Source: Rhodospirillaceae bacterium (GTDB lineage Bacteria; Pseudomonadota; Alphaproteobacteria; Rhodospirillales; Rhodospirillaceae). From it: a stretch of DNA of 64,000 bases. Made by a program: the position numbers and the translations under genes. The notes below the pieces were generated by a model that did not search any database, had not been told where the DNA came from, and saw nothing but the letters and a program-made list of their open reading frames with translations. The stretch spans positions 1 to 64,000 of the forward strand of contig JABJAH010000018.1 of the NCBI GenBank assembly GCA_018666155.1. Reading direction: 5' to 3'. Below are positions 16,110 through 24,943 of the stretch, piece after piece (positions within the stretch are counted from its first letter, which is position 1; every line of letters begins with the position of its first letter).

Positions 16110-17432
16110 ATGAGTCAGCGTCACTCCGACTCAAACGATAAATCCGACCCCCTTGCATCCCGTGCTGCTGCGCTGACACTCCTCAGCGGTGCGGTGCGTG
16201 AAGGTAAGGCCATCGATAAGCGGTTCCAGAAAATCGCCGGACAGCTTGAACCGCGCGACCGAGCGTTCGTACGCCACCTTGTGGCGACAACACTTCGCCG
16301 TCTTGGTCAAATTGATGCCGTCCTCAAAACTTTCACCACGCGCGCGCCACCAGCCCAGGTTGAAGACATCCTTCGTCTCGGCACCGCGCAAATACTTTTT
16401 CTTGAAACCGCACCCCATGCCGCCGTCGACACCTCGGTGGGATTGGTTAAGCGGGTCCGTCAACCGCGCTTGACCGGTCTGGTCAACGCCGTTCTGCGCA
16501 AAGTTGCGGCCACGGGCCAAGACATTGTCGCCGATCAAAACTGGCCGCGCCTGAACACGCCGGGTTGGTTGTGGGATGGCTGGACCAAGGCCTATGGCGA
16601 GACGACAGCGCATCGCATGGGTGAAGCGCACTTGGCTGCAGCGCCGCTCGACCTGACGGTGAAAGACCCGGCGTCGTCGGAGAAGTGGGCTAAGGATTTG
16701 GAGGCCGAACTGCTTCCCACCGGATCTTTGCGTCACACCGCATCGGGCATGATTCAAGACCTCCCAGGTTTCGCGGAGGGCGCCTGGTGGGTCCAGGATG
16801 CCGCAGCCGCAATGCCGGCCCGGATACTATTGCAGGCTACTGCCACATCAACCGATTCGCGTGTCGCTGATTTGTGTTCAGCTCCCGGCGGCAAAACGCT
16901 TCAGTTGGCGGCGGCGGGACGCCAAGTGACGTCCATGGATTCTTCCGAAACCCGCCTGACGCGGGTGCAGGAGAATCTTGATCGCATGTCTCTGAAGGCG
17001 GAGATCGTTCACGCCGACATGATGCGCTGGACACCGCCTCAGCTTTTTAATGCGGTGTTGCTCGATGCACCCTGTTCAGCAACAGGAACACTCCGCCGCC
17101 ATCCCGATCTTGGCTATCTCAAAAAACGACGAGATGTCCTTGCTTACCCCGAGACTCAGAAGGCTCTCCTTAAACGAGCCGCTGAATTTCTCACGCCTGG
17201 GGGCGTGCTGGTTTATGCGGTTTGTTCCTTAGAGCCCGAAGAAGGTCAGGGCGTTGTCGACGCTGTGCTCAAAGACGCGGGCTTGTCTCGCCAGCCGATT
17301 GACCCAGCGCCTCTTGGGCTTGATTCCAACTGGATAGACAGTGCGGGCGCACTGCGCACGTTGCCCTACTATTGGCATCACCGTGGCGGTCTCGACGGCT
17401 TTTATGCGGCTGTCTTGAAGAAAAACGGTTAA
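16110..17432 (+). CDS. rsmB: 16S rRNA (cytosine-C5)-methyltransferase, RsmB family
   Basis: 440 residues. The N-terminal 140 residues are a NusB-like RNA-binding domain (RDRAFVRHLVATTLRRLGQID, then LRLGTAQILFLETAPHAAV). The C-terminal part is the methyltransferase: VADLCSAPGGKTLQLAA binds SAM, LLDAPCSATGTLRRHPD holds one catalytic Cys and AVCSLEPEEG the other. RsmB methylates C967 of 16S rRNA in E. coli. Starts 9 bp after the NmrA-like gene. The end overlaps the convergent phosphatase gene by 4 bp. An RsmF or other NSUN-type specificity cannot be excluded. Confidence 0.93.
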   Translation: MSQRHSDSNDKSDPLASRAAALTLLSGAVREGKAIDKRFQKIAGQLEPRDRAFVRHLVATTLRRLGQIDAVLKTFTTRAPPAQVEDILRLGTAQILFLETAPHAAVDTSVGLVKRVRQPRLTGLVNAVLRKVAATGQDIVADQNWPRLNTPGWLWDGWTKAYGETTAHRMGEAHLAAAPLDLTVKDPASSEKWAKDLEAELLPTGSLRHTASGMIQDLPGFAEGAWWVQDAAAAMPARILLQATATSTDSRVADLCSAPGGKTLQLAAAGRQVTSMDSSETRLTRVQENLDRMSLKAEIVHADMMRWTPPQLFNAVLLDAPCSATGTLRRHPDLGYLKKRRDVLAYPETQKALLKRAAEFLTPGGVLVYAVCSLEPEEGQGVVDAVLKDAGLSRQPIDPAPLGLDSNWIDSAGALRTLPYYWHHRGGLDGFYAAVLKKNG

Positions 17433-18244
17433 ACGATTTCCAGGTAGCGCTGACGTAGCGTAGCGCGGTCGATATCGCTGAGCTCTAAGATGTCACGCAC
17501 GTATCCATCGATGGACCCGCCAACGATTCTCATTTCGTCAAAGGCCGCCTCTATTTTCTCCGGCTGAACGGCAAACAACTGATGGACATCTTGCAAGGTA
17601 CAAACGGGATCCGTGCCGTACGATGACACGTGGGCGTTCCAATACTGATCAACATAAAATTGAGTCTGCGCGACAGCACCATATCCCTCTGCCGACAGCA
17701 TGTAGTCTGCTCGTGCGTCGCCTTGCGAAACGCCTAATGTTGTTAGCAGAAGGGCACTCGCAATTCCCGTGCGGTCTTTACCGGCAGAGCAATGCAACAG
17801 GATGGCGTCATGGCGGGACCCAAGTATGGCGTGAAGCATCTTGGCAAATTGTCCCGACTGGTCACGCACAAATTCCCGATACCCGTTTTGTTGGTCGGTC
17901 AGAGCATGGTCAATATTGATTTCACCGCGCATAAAACGCCCGACCGTGTCGTCGATCCCTGGGGTGCCGACCGGCCACACTGGTAGCGCTTTCATATCGG
18001 GCGCGTGACCTTCAGCGTACTGGTTAGGGTGCTCGCGTCGTTCGTCATCGGTGCGAAAGTCGCACACCACGCCGATGTTTAGAGCAGCAATGTCTGTTTG
18101 CGCCGAGGCGTCCGCAAACGCGAGATGGCCCGACCGGAACATCCGGCCCAGACAAACTCGGCCTCCGTTCTCAGTTGGATAGCCGCCCATGTCGCGGAAA
18201 TTGATGGTGCCAGGAAATCGCAAATGCCGGTCGAGGAAGGTCAT
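17429..18244 (-). CDS. Tyrosine/dual-specificity protein phosphatase (IphP-like)
   Basis: 271 residues with the catalytic P-loop HCSAGKDRTG (residues 151-160, nucleophile Cys152, Arg158) and the N-terminal NFRDMGGY motif that marks the Y_phosphatase3 / IphP group. An upstream DFRTDDERREHP segment also fits this group. No signal peptide is seen, so it acts in the cytoplasm on phosphotyrosine proteins or on phosphoinositide/other phosphate substrates. It precedes no kinase in this window. Followed after 3 bp by the acetyltransferase gene on the same strand, so the two are likely an operon. Confidence 0.9.
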   Translation of the reverse strand: MTFLDRHLRFPGTINFRDMGGYPTENGGRVCLGRMFRSGHLAFADASAQTDIAALNIGVVCDFRTDDERREHPNQYAEGHAPDMKALPVWPVGTPGIDDTVGRFMRGEINIDHALTDQQNGYREFVRDQSGQFAKMLHAILGSRHDAILLHCSAGKDRTGIASALLLTTLGVSQGDARADYMLSAEGYGAVAQTQFYVDQYWNAHVSSYGTDPVCTLQDVHQLFAVQPEKIEAAFDEMRIVGGSIDGYVRDILELSDIDRATLRQRYLEIV

Positions 18245-18247
18245 TGT

Positions 18248-18781
18248 CTAGCGGTCCAACTTTTCCCAGTCGGCACGAGTCAGGCCATAAACATGAACCG
18301 CCATACCCTTCAGGTTCAGGTCCTCGCGATAGGATTCGCCTAACCGCTTGGCGACGGCTTGTGACCGCGTGTTCACTGGGCTGATGATCGAAATAATGTC
18401 ATCCCAGCCCAATACTTCGAACGCGTAATCGCGGGCGGCTGTTGCTCCTTCGGTGGCGTAACCCTTACCCCAATGTTCTTGGGCTAAGGCATATCCGAGT
18501 TCAGGCCCGGGCCAAGTTTCCGGGTAGTACAATCCCAACCGCCCAACAAATGTGCCCGTGTCCTTTTCTTCAACCACCCACTGTCCAAAACCGCGTAGGT
18601 GCCAGTGACCGATGATGGCTGACATGGACCGCCATGCCTCTAGGCGATCCATCGGCTTGCCACCAAGGCTGATGAATTTGCTGACTTCAGTATCTTCCAC
18701 CATCGCGGCATAGGCGTCGATGTCGTCGGCTTTGAACGGCCGCAGTATCAGCCGCTCGGTCTCAAGTGTGGGAATCTCCAT
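18248..18781 (-). CDS. GNAT acetyltransferase, RimJ/RimL type
   Basis: About 177 residues. TLETERLILRPFKADDIDAY is the classical start of the RimJ/RimL-like subgroup, followed by ELGYALAQEHWGKGYATEG, which carries the acetyl-CoA loop, and NTRSQAVAKRLGE near the end. Members acetylate N-terminal residues of ribosomal proteins or small amines; the target here is unknown. Start at the ATG at 18781 (MEIPTLETERL); an in-frame TTG lies 9 bases further upstream next to GGAG, so either start is possible. Lies between the phosphatase and legB-like genes on the same strand. Confidence 0.88.
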   Translation of the reverse strand: MEIPTLETERLILRPFKADDIDAYAAMVEDTEVSKFISLGGKPMDRLEAWRSMSAIIGHWHLRGFGQWVVEEKDTGTFVGRLGLYYPETWPGPELGYALAQEHWGKGYATEGATAARDYAFEVLGWDDIISIISPVNTRSQAVAKRLGESYREDLNLKGMAVHVYGLTRADWEKLDR

Positions 18782-18799
18782 GGCTAACAAGACTCCAGT

Positions 18800-19819
18800 C
18801 TAAATGTTGTATCGGTCGGCCTTGTATAGCGCTTGATGCGCTGGGTCGGAGAACCAGTCTATGGTTTTCTCAAGGCCACATTTTAATCCATCATGCCCGG
18901 CGTGATCAGGAGTCCATCCCAATAGAGTTTTTGCTTTGGCATTTGATGCCCACAAGCGCTCCACCTCCGAAGTGTCGGGGCGCACCCGTTGATCATCGGT
19001 CACGATCTCAACGTCCGCTCCCATAATTTCTTTGATCAAATCGACCGTGTCGCCCATTGAGATTTCAAAATCCGAGCCGATGTTTACAACCTCGCCCACG
19101 GCCTCGCCGCAGGCTGCCATCGCCAGAAAGCCAGCGACGGTGTCGTCGATGTAACTGAAGTCCCGTGTTGGATGCAGTGTGCCGAGCTTGATCTGTTTCT
19201 GACCGGCCAGAATTTGAGTGATGACGGTTGGGATGATGGCGCGGGCTGACTGACGTGGCCCGTACGCATTGAACGGCCGGATCACGCTGACCGGTGTGTC
19301 GAACGCGCGGTGATAGGATAACGCAATTTGATCGGCACCAATTTTCGACGCCGAGTATGGGGACTGTCCTTGCAGTGGATGATCTTCGGTGATCGGCACA
19401 AATTGCGCCGTGCCATACACTTCGGATGTTGATGTCGTAATGATCCGCGATGCGCCGAGGTCATGGGCTGCTTGAACCACGTTCAGGGTTCCCGAGACGT
19501 TGGTCTCTACATAGGCTGCGGGAGAATGGTAGCTGTAGGGAATTGAAATCAGCGCTGCGAGATGCAGCACCGTATCGCATCCCTTCATCGCCGTTTGCAC
19601 ACCGTGCAGGTCACGCACGTCACCGGCAAAAACGTCGAGCTCTGCCCGCATTTCGGTGGGGCTGTGATCAAGCCAGCCCCAAGAATTGAAACTGTTGTAT
19701 TGCACGAAGGCACGGACATCATGCCCCGCCGCAACCAAGGCTTCGGTCAGATGAGAGCCAATGAAGCCGTCTGCGCCCGTCACCAAAACTTTACCCAAGT
19801 TGGGTTTTTGATCAGACAT
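18800..19819 (-). CDS. legB: LegB-like NAD-dependent sugar 4,6-dehydratase
   Basis: 339 residues closely resembling LegB, the first enzyme of the legionaminic-acid route, which forms the 4-keto-6-deoxy intermediate of a UDP/GDP-N-acetylglucosamine. Diagnostic stretches: VLVTGADGFIGSHLTEAL (NAD site), FVQYNSFNSWGWLD, TSTSEVYGTAQFVPI, SPYSASKIGADQIA (catalytic Tyr-Lys) and RPFNAYGPRQSARA. The start at 19819 has AAGGAG about 6 bases upstream and overlaps the end of the preceding methyltransferase by 8 bp, so the pair is coupled. No LegI/NeuB-type synthase or CMP-transferase is in the window, so the final sugar may be different. Symbol is by resemblance. Confidence 0.82.
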   Translation of the reverse strand: MSDQKPNLGKVLVTGADGFIGSHLTEALVAAGHDVRAFVQYNSFNSWGWLDHSPTEMRAELDVFAGDVRDLHGVQTAMKGCDTVLHLAALISIPYSYHSPAAYVETNVSGTLNVVQAAHDLGASRIITTSTSEVYGTAQFVPITEDHPLQGQSPYSASKIGADQIALSYHRAFDTPVSVIRPFNAYGPRQSARAIIPTVITQILAGQKQIKLGTLHPTRDFSYIDDTVAGFLAMAACGEAVGEVVNIGSDFEISMGDTVDLIKEIMGADVEIVTDDQRVRPDTSEVERLWASNAKAKTLLGWTPDHAGHDGLKCGLEKTIDWFSDPAHQALYKADRYNI

Positions 19820-20549
19820 CCCCATGCTCCTTAACCGCGCGTACAAAAATATAGTCGCCCTTGGTCGAGCGGTTTAGCAAAAATAGGCCATAAAGAATGT
19901 GGCAGATGGTTTTCCGCACCAGACCAAAGCGACCCATGGTGCCCTTGTTGTCCATAATATCGAGTAGATCGCGATAGAGCGGCGAATAGAATGGCCAACC
20001 CCATTCCACGACGCGTTCAATTTTCAGGCCCGCATCCCGCATCTTATTTTCTAATTCATTGGGAGCGTAATTGCGCACGTGACCGACCTGGCGCTCAAAG
20101 TTCCGCATGCGGCCCTGCAGCGTAGAAATAATAAGCCGACCGCCGGGTGCTGTCATCGCCGCCATGTTTTTGATCGCCGTGGCGTCGTCAGCGATGTGTT
20201 CGACAACGTCCGCAGACACCACTAGATCAAAGGTCTCGGGCAACGCGGCAGTAGCAACGTCACAGTTTTTGAAGGACGCGGTTGGCACCACTTTCGCGGC
20301 CAGGGCGATCGCGTGGTCAGAGACCTCAACACCAGTGCCGGCGGCGCCAGAGTGTTCTGTCATGAGCGCACTCAACAAAGACCCCTCTCCACAACCAACA
20401 TCGAGGATGGAGCTTGGCGTTAAATCAGAACTTAGAGACGCAAATAAACGGCGGCTGTGGCGCGCCATCGGTCCATAGAGTCGGGTGTCATCCCAACCTG
20501 CCGCCCATAAATCGTCATAGGCTTCAGCACTGATCGGTGTTGCTGTCAC
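19812..20549 (-). CDS. Class I SAM-dependent methyltransferase
   Basis: 245 residues. SSILDVGCGEGSLLSAL is motif I that binds SAM, FDLVVSADVVEHIADD is motif II, and MTAPGGRLIISTLQGRM motif III, as in UbiG-like and glycan-cluster methyltransferases. The C-terminal part is basic with a hydrophobic segment (CHILYGLFLLN) that may touch the membrane. Substrate unknown. GTGA overlap with the end of the glycosyltransferase and 8-bp overlap with legB place it in a glycan operon read towards lower coordinates. Confidence 0.88.
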   Translation of the reverse strand: MTATPISAEAYDDLWAAGWDDTRLYGPMARHSRRLFASLSSDLTPSSILDVGCGEGSLLSALMTEHSGAAGTGVEVSDHAIALAAKVVPTASFKNCDVATAALPETFDLVVSADVVEHIADDATAIKNMAAMTAPGGRLIISTLQGRMRNFERQVGHVRNYAPNELENKMRDAGLKIERVVEWGWPFYSPLYRDLLDIMDNKGTMGRFGLVRKTICHILYGLFLLNRSTKGDYIFVRAVKEHGDV

Positions 20550-21732
20550 GGTTCAGCGTCCTCATCGGGTTCGTCGATGTCTGCCGCCTCACACAACAGG
20601 GTGAGATAAGAATCGGCGGCAAGAGACCAGCTGTATCTTTGTTCTGCCCGCTTGCGCGACGCCTGACCCATTTCGAAAGCACGATCGCGATCTTCAATCA
20701 CAATGCGTAAGGCGTGTGCCAGACCGTCTGCGTCTTCCGGTGGAATCAAGAACCCGGTCTCGCCATCGATGACGACTTCATCCACCCCCGCCACTTTGCT
20801 GCCGATCACTGGCAGTCCTGCGGCCATGGCTTCGAGCATTGCGTTGGGCATGCCCTCGTCCCGCGACGGCAAAACAAACACGTCGGCTTGTTCGTATACG
20901 GCGGGCAAATGGTCACGCTCGAGCCAGCCCCTAAACACGATCCGATCCGATAGCCGGAGTCCATGAGCCGCCAAGGCTAGCTCATCTCTGAGCGGGCCTT
21001 CCCCAGCGATGGTTAGTGTCCAATCGGGGTGATCTTTCATTGTTGCCAGAGCGCGAAACAGAACGTCTAACCCTTTCTGATTGACGAGACGCCCGACAAA
21101 CAAAAGTCGAAGTGGGCCTTCCAGTGTCGGTACTGTCGCGGGCACCACAGCGTCGAGATCGGCCCCTGCCGGAATCATATCAATATCGATGTCCGGCGCA
21201 TGATATCGCGCCAGACTGGCCAGGCCGTTTGAGTTAGCGACCACCGCGTGTGCGACGCGCCATATGCCCGAAATTGTCGGACCCGTGAGGCGGTGATAGA
21301 GCGCCATCTCTTCGCCCATAAATCCGGGCACGTCGCCGCCTTGCAACGAGACCACGTAGGGCAGACCGAGGCGCTGTTTGAGCCACCAGCCAATCGGTCC
21401 CGTGGGCAGGCCAAAAAAGACCAATGCCGCATCGGCCTTAACTTGCCGGGCTAGCCCCGGAGCGGTCAGTAGGGCGTGGGCCATAAACATAAGCATTTCG
21501 GGGATCGAGCATCGGTCCTGTCGCCGACGGGCCGCCCAGATTCGATAGACCTGTACGCCACGATCGTTTTCTCGCCGGGGCAGGCTGCCTTGGGCCGCGG
21601 TCAAAACCTAACTTTAGCGCCCCGTTTCACCAGCGCCCGGCCGATCTGCTGAGTCGCATTGCCGCCGCCGCCGCCCACTGGCGGGTACTCATAGTTTATA
21701 AAGAGGAAGTGAGGAGGGCGCGGCGCGGTCAT
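20546..21732 (-). pseudogene. GT4-family glycosyltransferase split by a frameshift
   Basis: The N-terminal part (ATG at 21732, MTAPRPPHFLFINYEYPPVG, the GGGGGN donor loop, then RALVKRGAKVRF) ends at a TGA at 21601-21603. The rest of the enzyme continues in the next frame from about 21604 (LTAAQGSLPRRENDRGVQVY ... LLFVGRLVNQKG ... PSRDEGMPNAMLEAMAAGLP), with all normal GT4 C-terminal motifs. One extra base in the GGTTTTG run would rejoin the two halves into a protein of about 395 residues (KVR-x-LTA). GT4 enzymes transfer sugars from NDP-sugars to glycan acceptors. It may be a true pseudogene, a phase-variable tract or a sequencing error. Confidence 0.85.
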
Positions 21733-21841
21733 GGCCTTCTGGGGGTTGGGGTGAGCGCGCGAGGCGTTGTCGCGGCGGAAGTAGCAGACTATACCCGACT
21801 TTCTCAAGCGCGAAGGCTCAAAGACGAAGGCAATCAAAGAG

Positions 21842-22738
21842 ATGTGGTCAAACCGGTCGGTTATCTTTGCTTTGAAGTTTGGTATCAGCGCTGCCCTTCT
21901 TATTTTCGTGCTGCGGCGGCTGGATTTAGGGGCCGTTGGCGAAGCGCTTTCGCGCCTAACTCCCGAGACCATACTTGTCGCCGCTGGCCTCTACCTCCTG
22001 GCTCACGGTTTGAACGGCGTTAAACTCCAGGTGCTGATGGCGGACCGGCCTTTAAAGGATTTGGTGCGCTACACCTTTGTCGCGCTTTACTACGGTACGG
22101 TTCTGCCCGGCCAGCTGCTAGGCGATGCGATGAAGGCTTATCGTCTGGTTCGTCCCGGCGATGATGGTGCGACCGTGGTTGCCGCTGTGGTGGTGGATAA
22201 AATTACCGGTCTCGTGGCTCTCGTTCTTATTACGGGTTTGGCGCTGTTGATCGATCCACGCGGGTTTCCCAACGCGTTTCCAGCGCTGTCATTTGCGTTG
22301 CTGGCGGGATTGGTCCTCGCGCTTCTGTTGCCGCTGGTGGTGCCGAAATTCCCCAATGTTCTCGACAATGCTCTCGGGCGGTTCCTTCGCGCGTGGCACG
22401 CCTCGGCCAGAGATTGGGGTCCACTGTTCGGGTCTTTATTCACGGGGATCGCGTTCCAAATTTTGTCGGTCATCGTGGTTGCCTATATCGGCACGGGTAT
22501 GGGCATCAGTTTGTCCTTCCCCGCATGGGTCGCGGTGGTTGGATTGGTGTCTCTGGTCCTCCTGCTACCGGTCACCGTTGCGGGGGTTGGATTGCGTGAA
22601 GGTGGTTTGGTGATTTTGTTGGGCTTTGTTGGTGTTGCGCCAGCGGACGCGGTGGCGCTTTCTTTGGCGCTGCTTGGCTACACTCTATTCGGTGCCGTCG
22701 TCGGCGCGATCGCCGATCTCAAAAGCCGAAAATCGTAA
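21842..22738 (+). CDS. Flippase-like integral membrane protein (LPG_synthase_TM / UPF0104)
   Basis: 298 residues, almost entirely hydrophobic, with roughly seven to eight transmembrane helices. Family hallmarks are the N-terminal ALKFGISAALLIFVLRRLDL, the YYGTVLPGQLLGDAMKAYR loop (P-G-x-x-G-D) and LPVTVAGVGLREGGLVILLG near the end. This family is related to the membrane domain of MprF and includes proteins proposed to flip lipid-linked sugars or lipids. It is divergent from the broken GT4 gene, with about 110 bp shared upstream DNA, and probably serves the same glycan pathway. Confidence 0.85.
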   Translation: MWSNRSVIFALKFGISAALLIFVLRRLDLGAVGEALSRLTPETILVAAGLYLLAHGLNGVKLQVLMADRPLKDLVRYTFVALYYGTVLPGQLLGDAMKAYRLVRPGDDGATVVAAVVVDKITGLVALVLITGLALLIDPRGFPNAFPALSFALLAGLVLALLLPLVVPKFPNVLDNALGRFLRAWHASARDWGPLFGSLFTGIAFQILSVIVVAYIGTGMGISLSFPAWVAVVGLVSLVLLLPVTVAGVGLREGGLVILLGFVGVAPADAVALSLALLGYTLFGAVVGAIADLKSRKS

Positions 22739-22754
22739 CCGCTGCTCCGGCGCT

Positions 22755-24419
22755 TCAGTCCGACAGAAACGTAGTCATAGCGGACGTTGGTGCATGCAAT
22801 TGATCGGTGATCTGAAGCTCGGCCGTGTTCAGGGCCTCTGAGGTTTTGCAGGCGTGGGCCTCTAGCTGGTCACCTGTCGTGCCGAAGACCAATACGGGCT
22901 GGGACACAGATTGCAGCAGTGACCCCATGTCGGTGCCAAGGGTCGCGCGTATGTAGTCTCCATATGTAAGTCGACCCTTAAGCCAAGCCACCAAGCGCGC
23001 TTGCAAAGCCACGGGTTCGATATCCGGCTCGATGTCTCGCACACCTTCCCGAGTCCGATTGTACCAAGGCCAGAACAGGGCGGCGTCGCGCAGCATATGC
23101 CACGCCGTTAGGAAATGAGTGCCGTCCCAGGTCGCCTCTATCGGCGGCGCGATGTTGGCGATTAAGTCGGTTCTGATTCCGTCACCGGGAAATTCGGGTC
23201 GGTCGAGAATTATTTTTCCGACGTGTTGCCCGGCTCGTTGCGCGACCGCTGCAGCAAGAGTGGCGCCGGAGGATTCTCCGTAAAGATCAAAGTCATCGAC
23301 ACCGCAGGCTGTCAGAACCGTAAGCACGTCATCGGCAAAGGCCTCCACATTTGCACCGGCCTGCGACAGAGGGTCAGAGTCTCCATTGCCTGCGATGTCG
23401 AGCGCCAAAACCGGGCGGCTCGCAGCAAACGCTGCCGCACGACCGGCGATTAAGGCTGACGTCCCCATGCCGCCGTGTAAAAGCACCAATGGTCGACCGT
23501 GATTTGGGCCGCCTCGACGCACCAGTCGTTGCCCGCCGTCAACCGGTATCAACGACCGGTACAATTTATCTCGGTGAGCAGGTTCCGGTGGTGGATCAAA
23601 GGTGCCGTTGTTGTTGACCGCCGACAGCACCGTGCGAATGGCATCGAGCTGACTGTCGTGGGTCGTGTCAACGAAACGAATGTTGGAGGGTAAGTCGGGC
23701 AGGCTGCGCTCGATGGCCGTATGCGCGTCGGCATCGGCGGTCACAAAAAAGGTATCGACGGTGACTTGCTTCAAAGCATCACGGCTGTCATGGCCAAAGG
23801 CTGCTCGGTAACCGAGCCAATAATCCGCCGCCGCCATTTTGCCCAGCACCACATCGTGCAGGTATTCAGCGTTCTTAATATCCGCGTGCAAGCGATTGGC
23901 TTTGTGAGGTTGGTACCAAGGCCAGAACAGGAGTTGATCGCGGGTGTGCTGCCAAGCCCAGGCCAAGTGGGCACCGTCCGCCGACGGCTCAAAACGCGGG
24001 GCGTAGTGATTGATGCGATCATGGGCCACTTCGGGCGTGCTCAGCGAGAGACCATCGAGCACCAGGGCGGCAACGCGATCTGGCGCACGGCGCGCGATTT
24101 CAACGGCAATATTGGCCCCGGTGTGAGAGCCATAGAGCGGTGCCCGGTCTATGCCCAGGGCGCTTAAAGTCTCGATCACCGCATCCGCGTAGTCGGCCAT
24201 TTGGGGCGCGGTTAGGGGCAATGGGTCGGACTCGCCGTAGCCGGGGCTGTCCAGCGCGATCAAGGTATAGCGGTCTGCCAGCGCCAGAAGTTCCGGCAAG
24301 ACAAAGGCTGAGGATTGTGGGCTGACATGAAACAGGACGAAGGGTGGGCCCGATCCGGCGCACCGATAATGGACTTCTCGTTCCCCGACTCGGACAAAAT
24401 GGCGAGTGATTTTCATCAA
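22755..24419 (-). CDS. Fusion of two alpha/beta-hydrolase domains
   Basis: 554 residues with two complete hydrolase folds in one chain. Domain 1 (about 1-270) has FHVSPQSSAFVLPE, DSPGYGESDPLPL and the elbow GSHTG, with His99 in the nucleophile position and Ser98 beside it. Domain 2 (about 290-554) has LLHGGMGTSALI, DIAGNGDSDPLSQ and a canonical elbow GESSG with Ser383. Both have a matching cap region with FWPWY motifs (about 165-169 and in domain 2), which argues for an internal duplication followed by divergence. Domain 1 resembles the tandem hydrolases at 13.6-15.3 kb more than domain 2 does. Cytoplasmic, substrate unknown. Confidence 0.85.
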   Translation of the reverse strand: MMKITRHFVRVGEREVHYRCAGSGPPFVLFHVSPQSSAFVLPELLALADRYTLIALDSPGYGESDPLPLTAPQMADYADAVIETLSALGIDRAPLYGSHTGANIAVEIARRAPDRVAALVLDGLSLSTPEVAHDRINHYAPRFEPSADGAHLAWAWQHTRDQLLFWPWYQPHKANRLHADIKNAEYLHDVVLGKMAAADYWLGYRAAFGHDSRDALKQVTVDTFFVTADADAHTAIERSLPDLPSNIRFVDTTHDSQLDAIRTVLSAVNNNGTFDPPPEPAHRDKLYRSLIPVDGGQRLVRRGGPNHGRPLVLLHGGMGTSALIAGRAAAFAASRPVLALDIAGNGDSDPLSQAGANVEAFADDVLTVLTACGVDDFDLYGESSGATLAAAVAQRAGQHVGKIILDRPEFPGDGIRTDLIANIAPPIEATWDGTHFLTAWHMLRDAALFWPWYNRTREGVRDIEPDIEPVALQARLVAWLKGRLTYGDYIRATLGTDMGSLLQSVSQPVLVFGTTGDQLEAHACKTSEALNTAELQITDQLHAPTSAMTTFLSD

Positions 24420-24700
24420 CTATACTTCCTGACGTCGCTGAGAGACGGTACGTATTCCAAGGGCTACTGGTACGAACAGGTCCAGTTTGAGTCAATGTGG
24501 CGGCCCGATTCGCGCCTCACCGTAGCTGAATACGGGATCTCTACCCCATCGATGGTGCGGTGACGGTGCTTGATTCAGCCGCGATTGCAGTCGTGCAGTG
24601 CCTAAATGAATAAAAACAATAAAAAACCGAGCGTTCTGAGGCGTTTTGCCTTACACACCCTTCTTCAAAGCGCATATGCACACCCCAGGGAGATGTCTTC

Positions 24701-24922
24701 GTGAGCGTTCATAAATTCAAAGTTGGGCAGAGAGTTAAATTTGATGCCCCATCCCTTAGGCTCACGACACGCGTCGCCGACCCTGATGCACCAAAAGAAA
24801 ATTACGAGATTATGCAGCTCTTGCCACCAGCAGGCTCAGATCTCCAGTACCGCATTCGTGGTGGCGCCATTGGCCAGCATCGGGTGGTGACTGAGTCTGA
24901 AATAGACCTGGTCGCTCAATAG
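24701..24922 (+). CDS. Conserved small hypothetical protein, SH3-like
   Basis: 73 residues starting at a GTG with GGGAG about 9 bases upstream. The sequence starts FKVGQRVKFDAP and continues through YEIMQLLPPAGSDLQYRIR to HRVVTESEIDLV; this beta-rich pattern, with the VGQRVKF and ES-E-ID-L ends, is seen in small alphaproteobacterial proteins with an SH3-like fold. No function known. It stands alone between two minus-strand genes. The 280 bases before it hold an A-rich stretch near 24605-24630 but no convincing promoter. Confidence 0.75.
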   Translation: MSVHKFKVGQRVKFDAPSLRLTTRVADPDAPKENYEIMQLLPPAGSDLQYRIRGGAIGQHRVVTESEIDLVAQ

Positions 24923-24943
24923 ACCTGTCTCCGATTGGGGCTG

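Noticed and set aside
24315-24563. Plus-strand 82-codon open frame overlapping the fused hydrolase start
   Set aside because: No ribosome-binding site or recognisable family, and part lies antisense to a well-supported gene.
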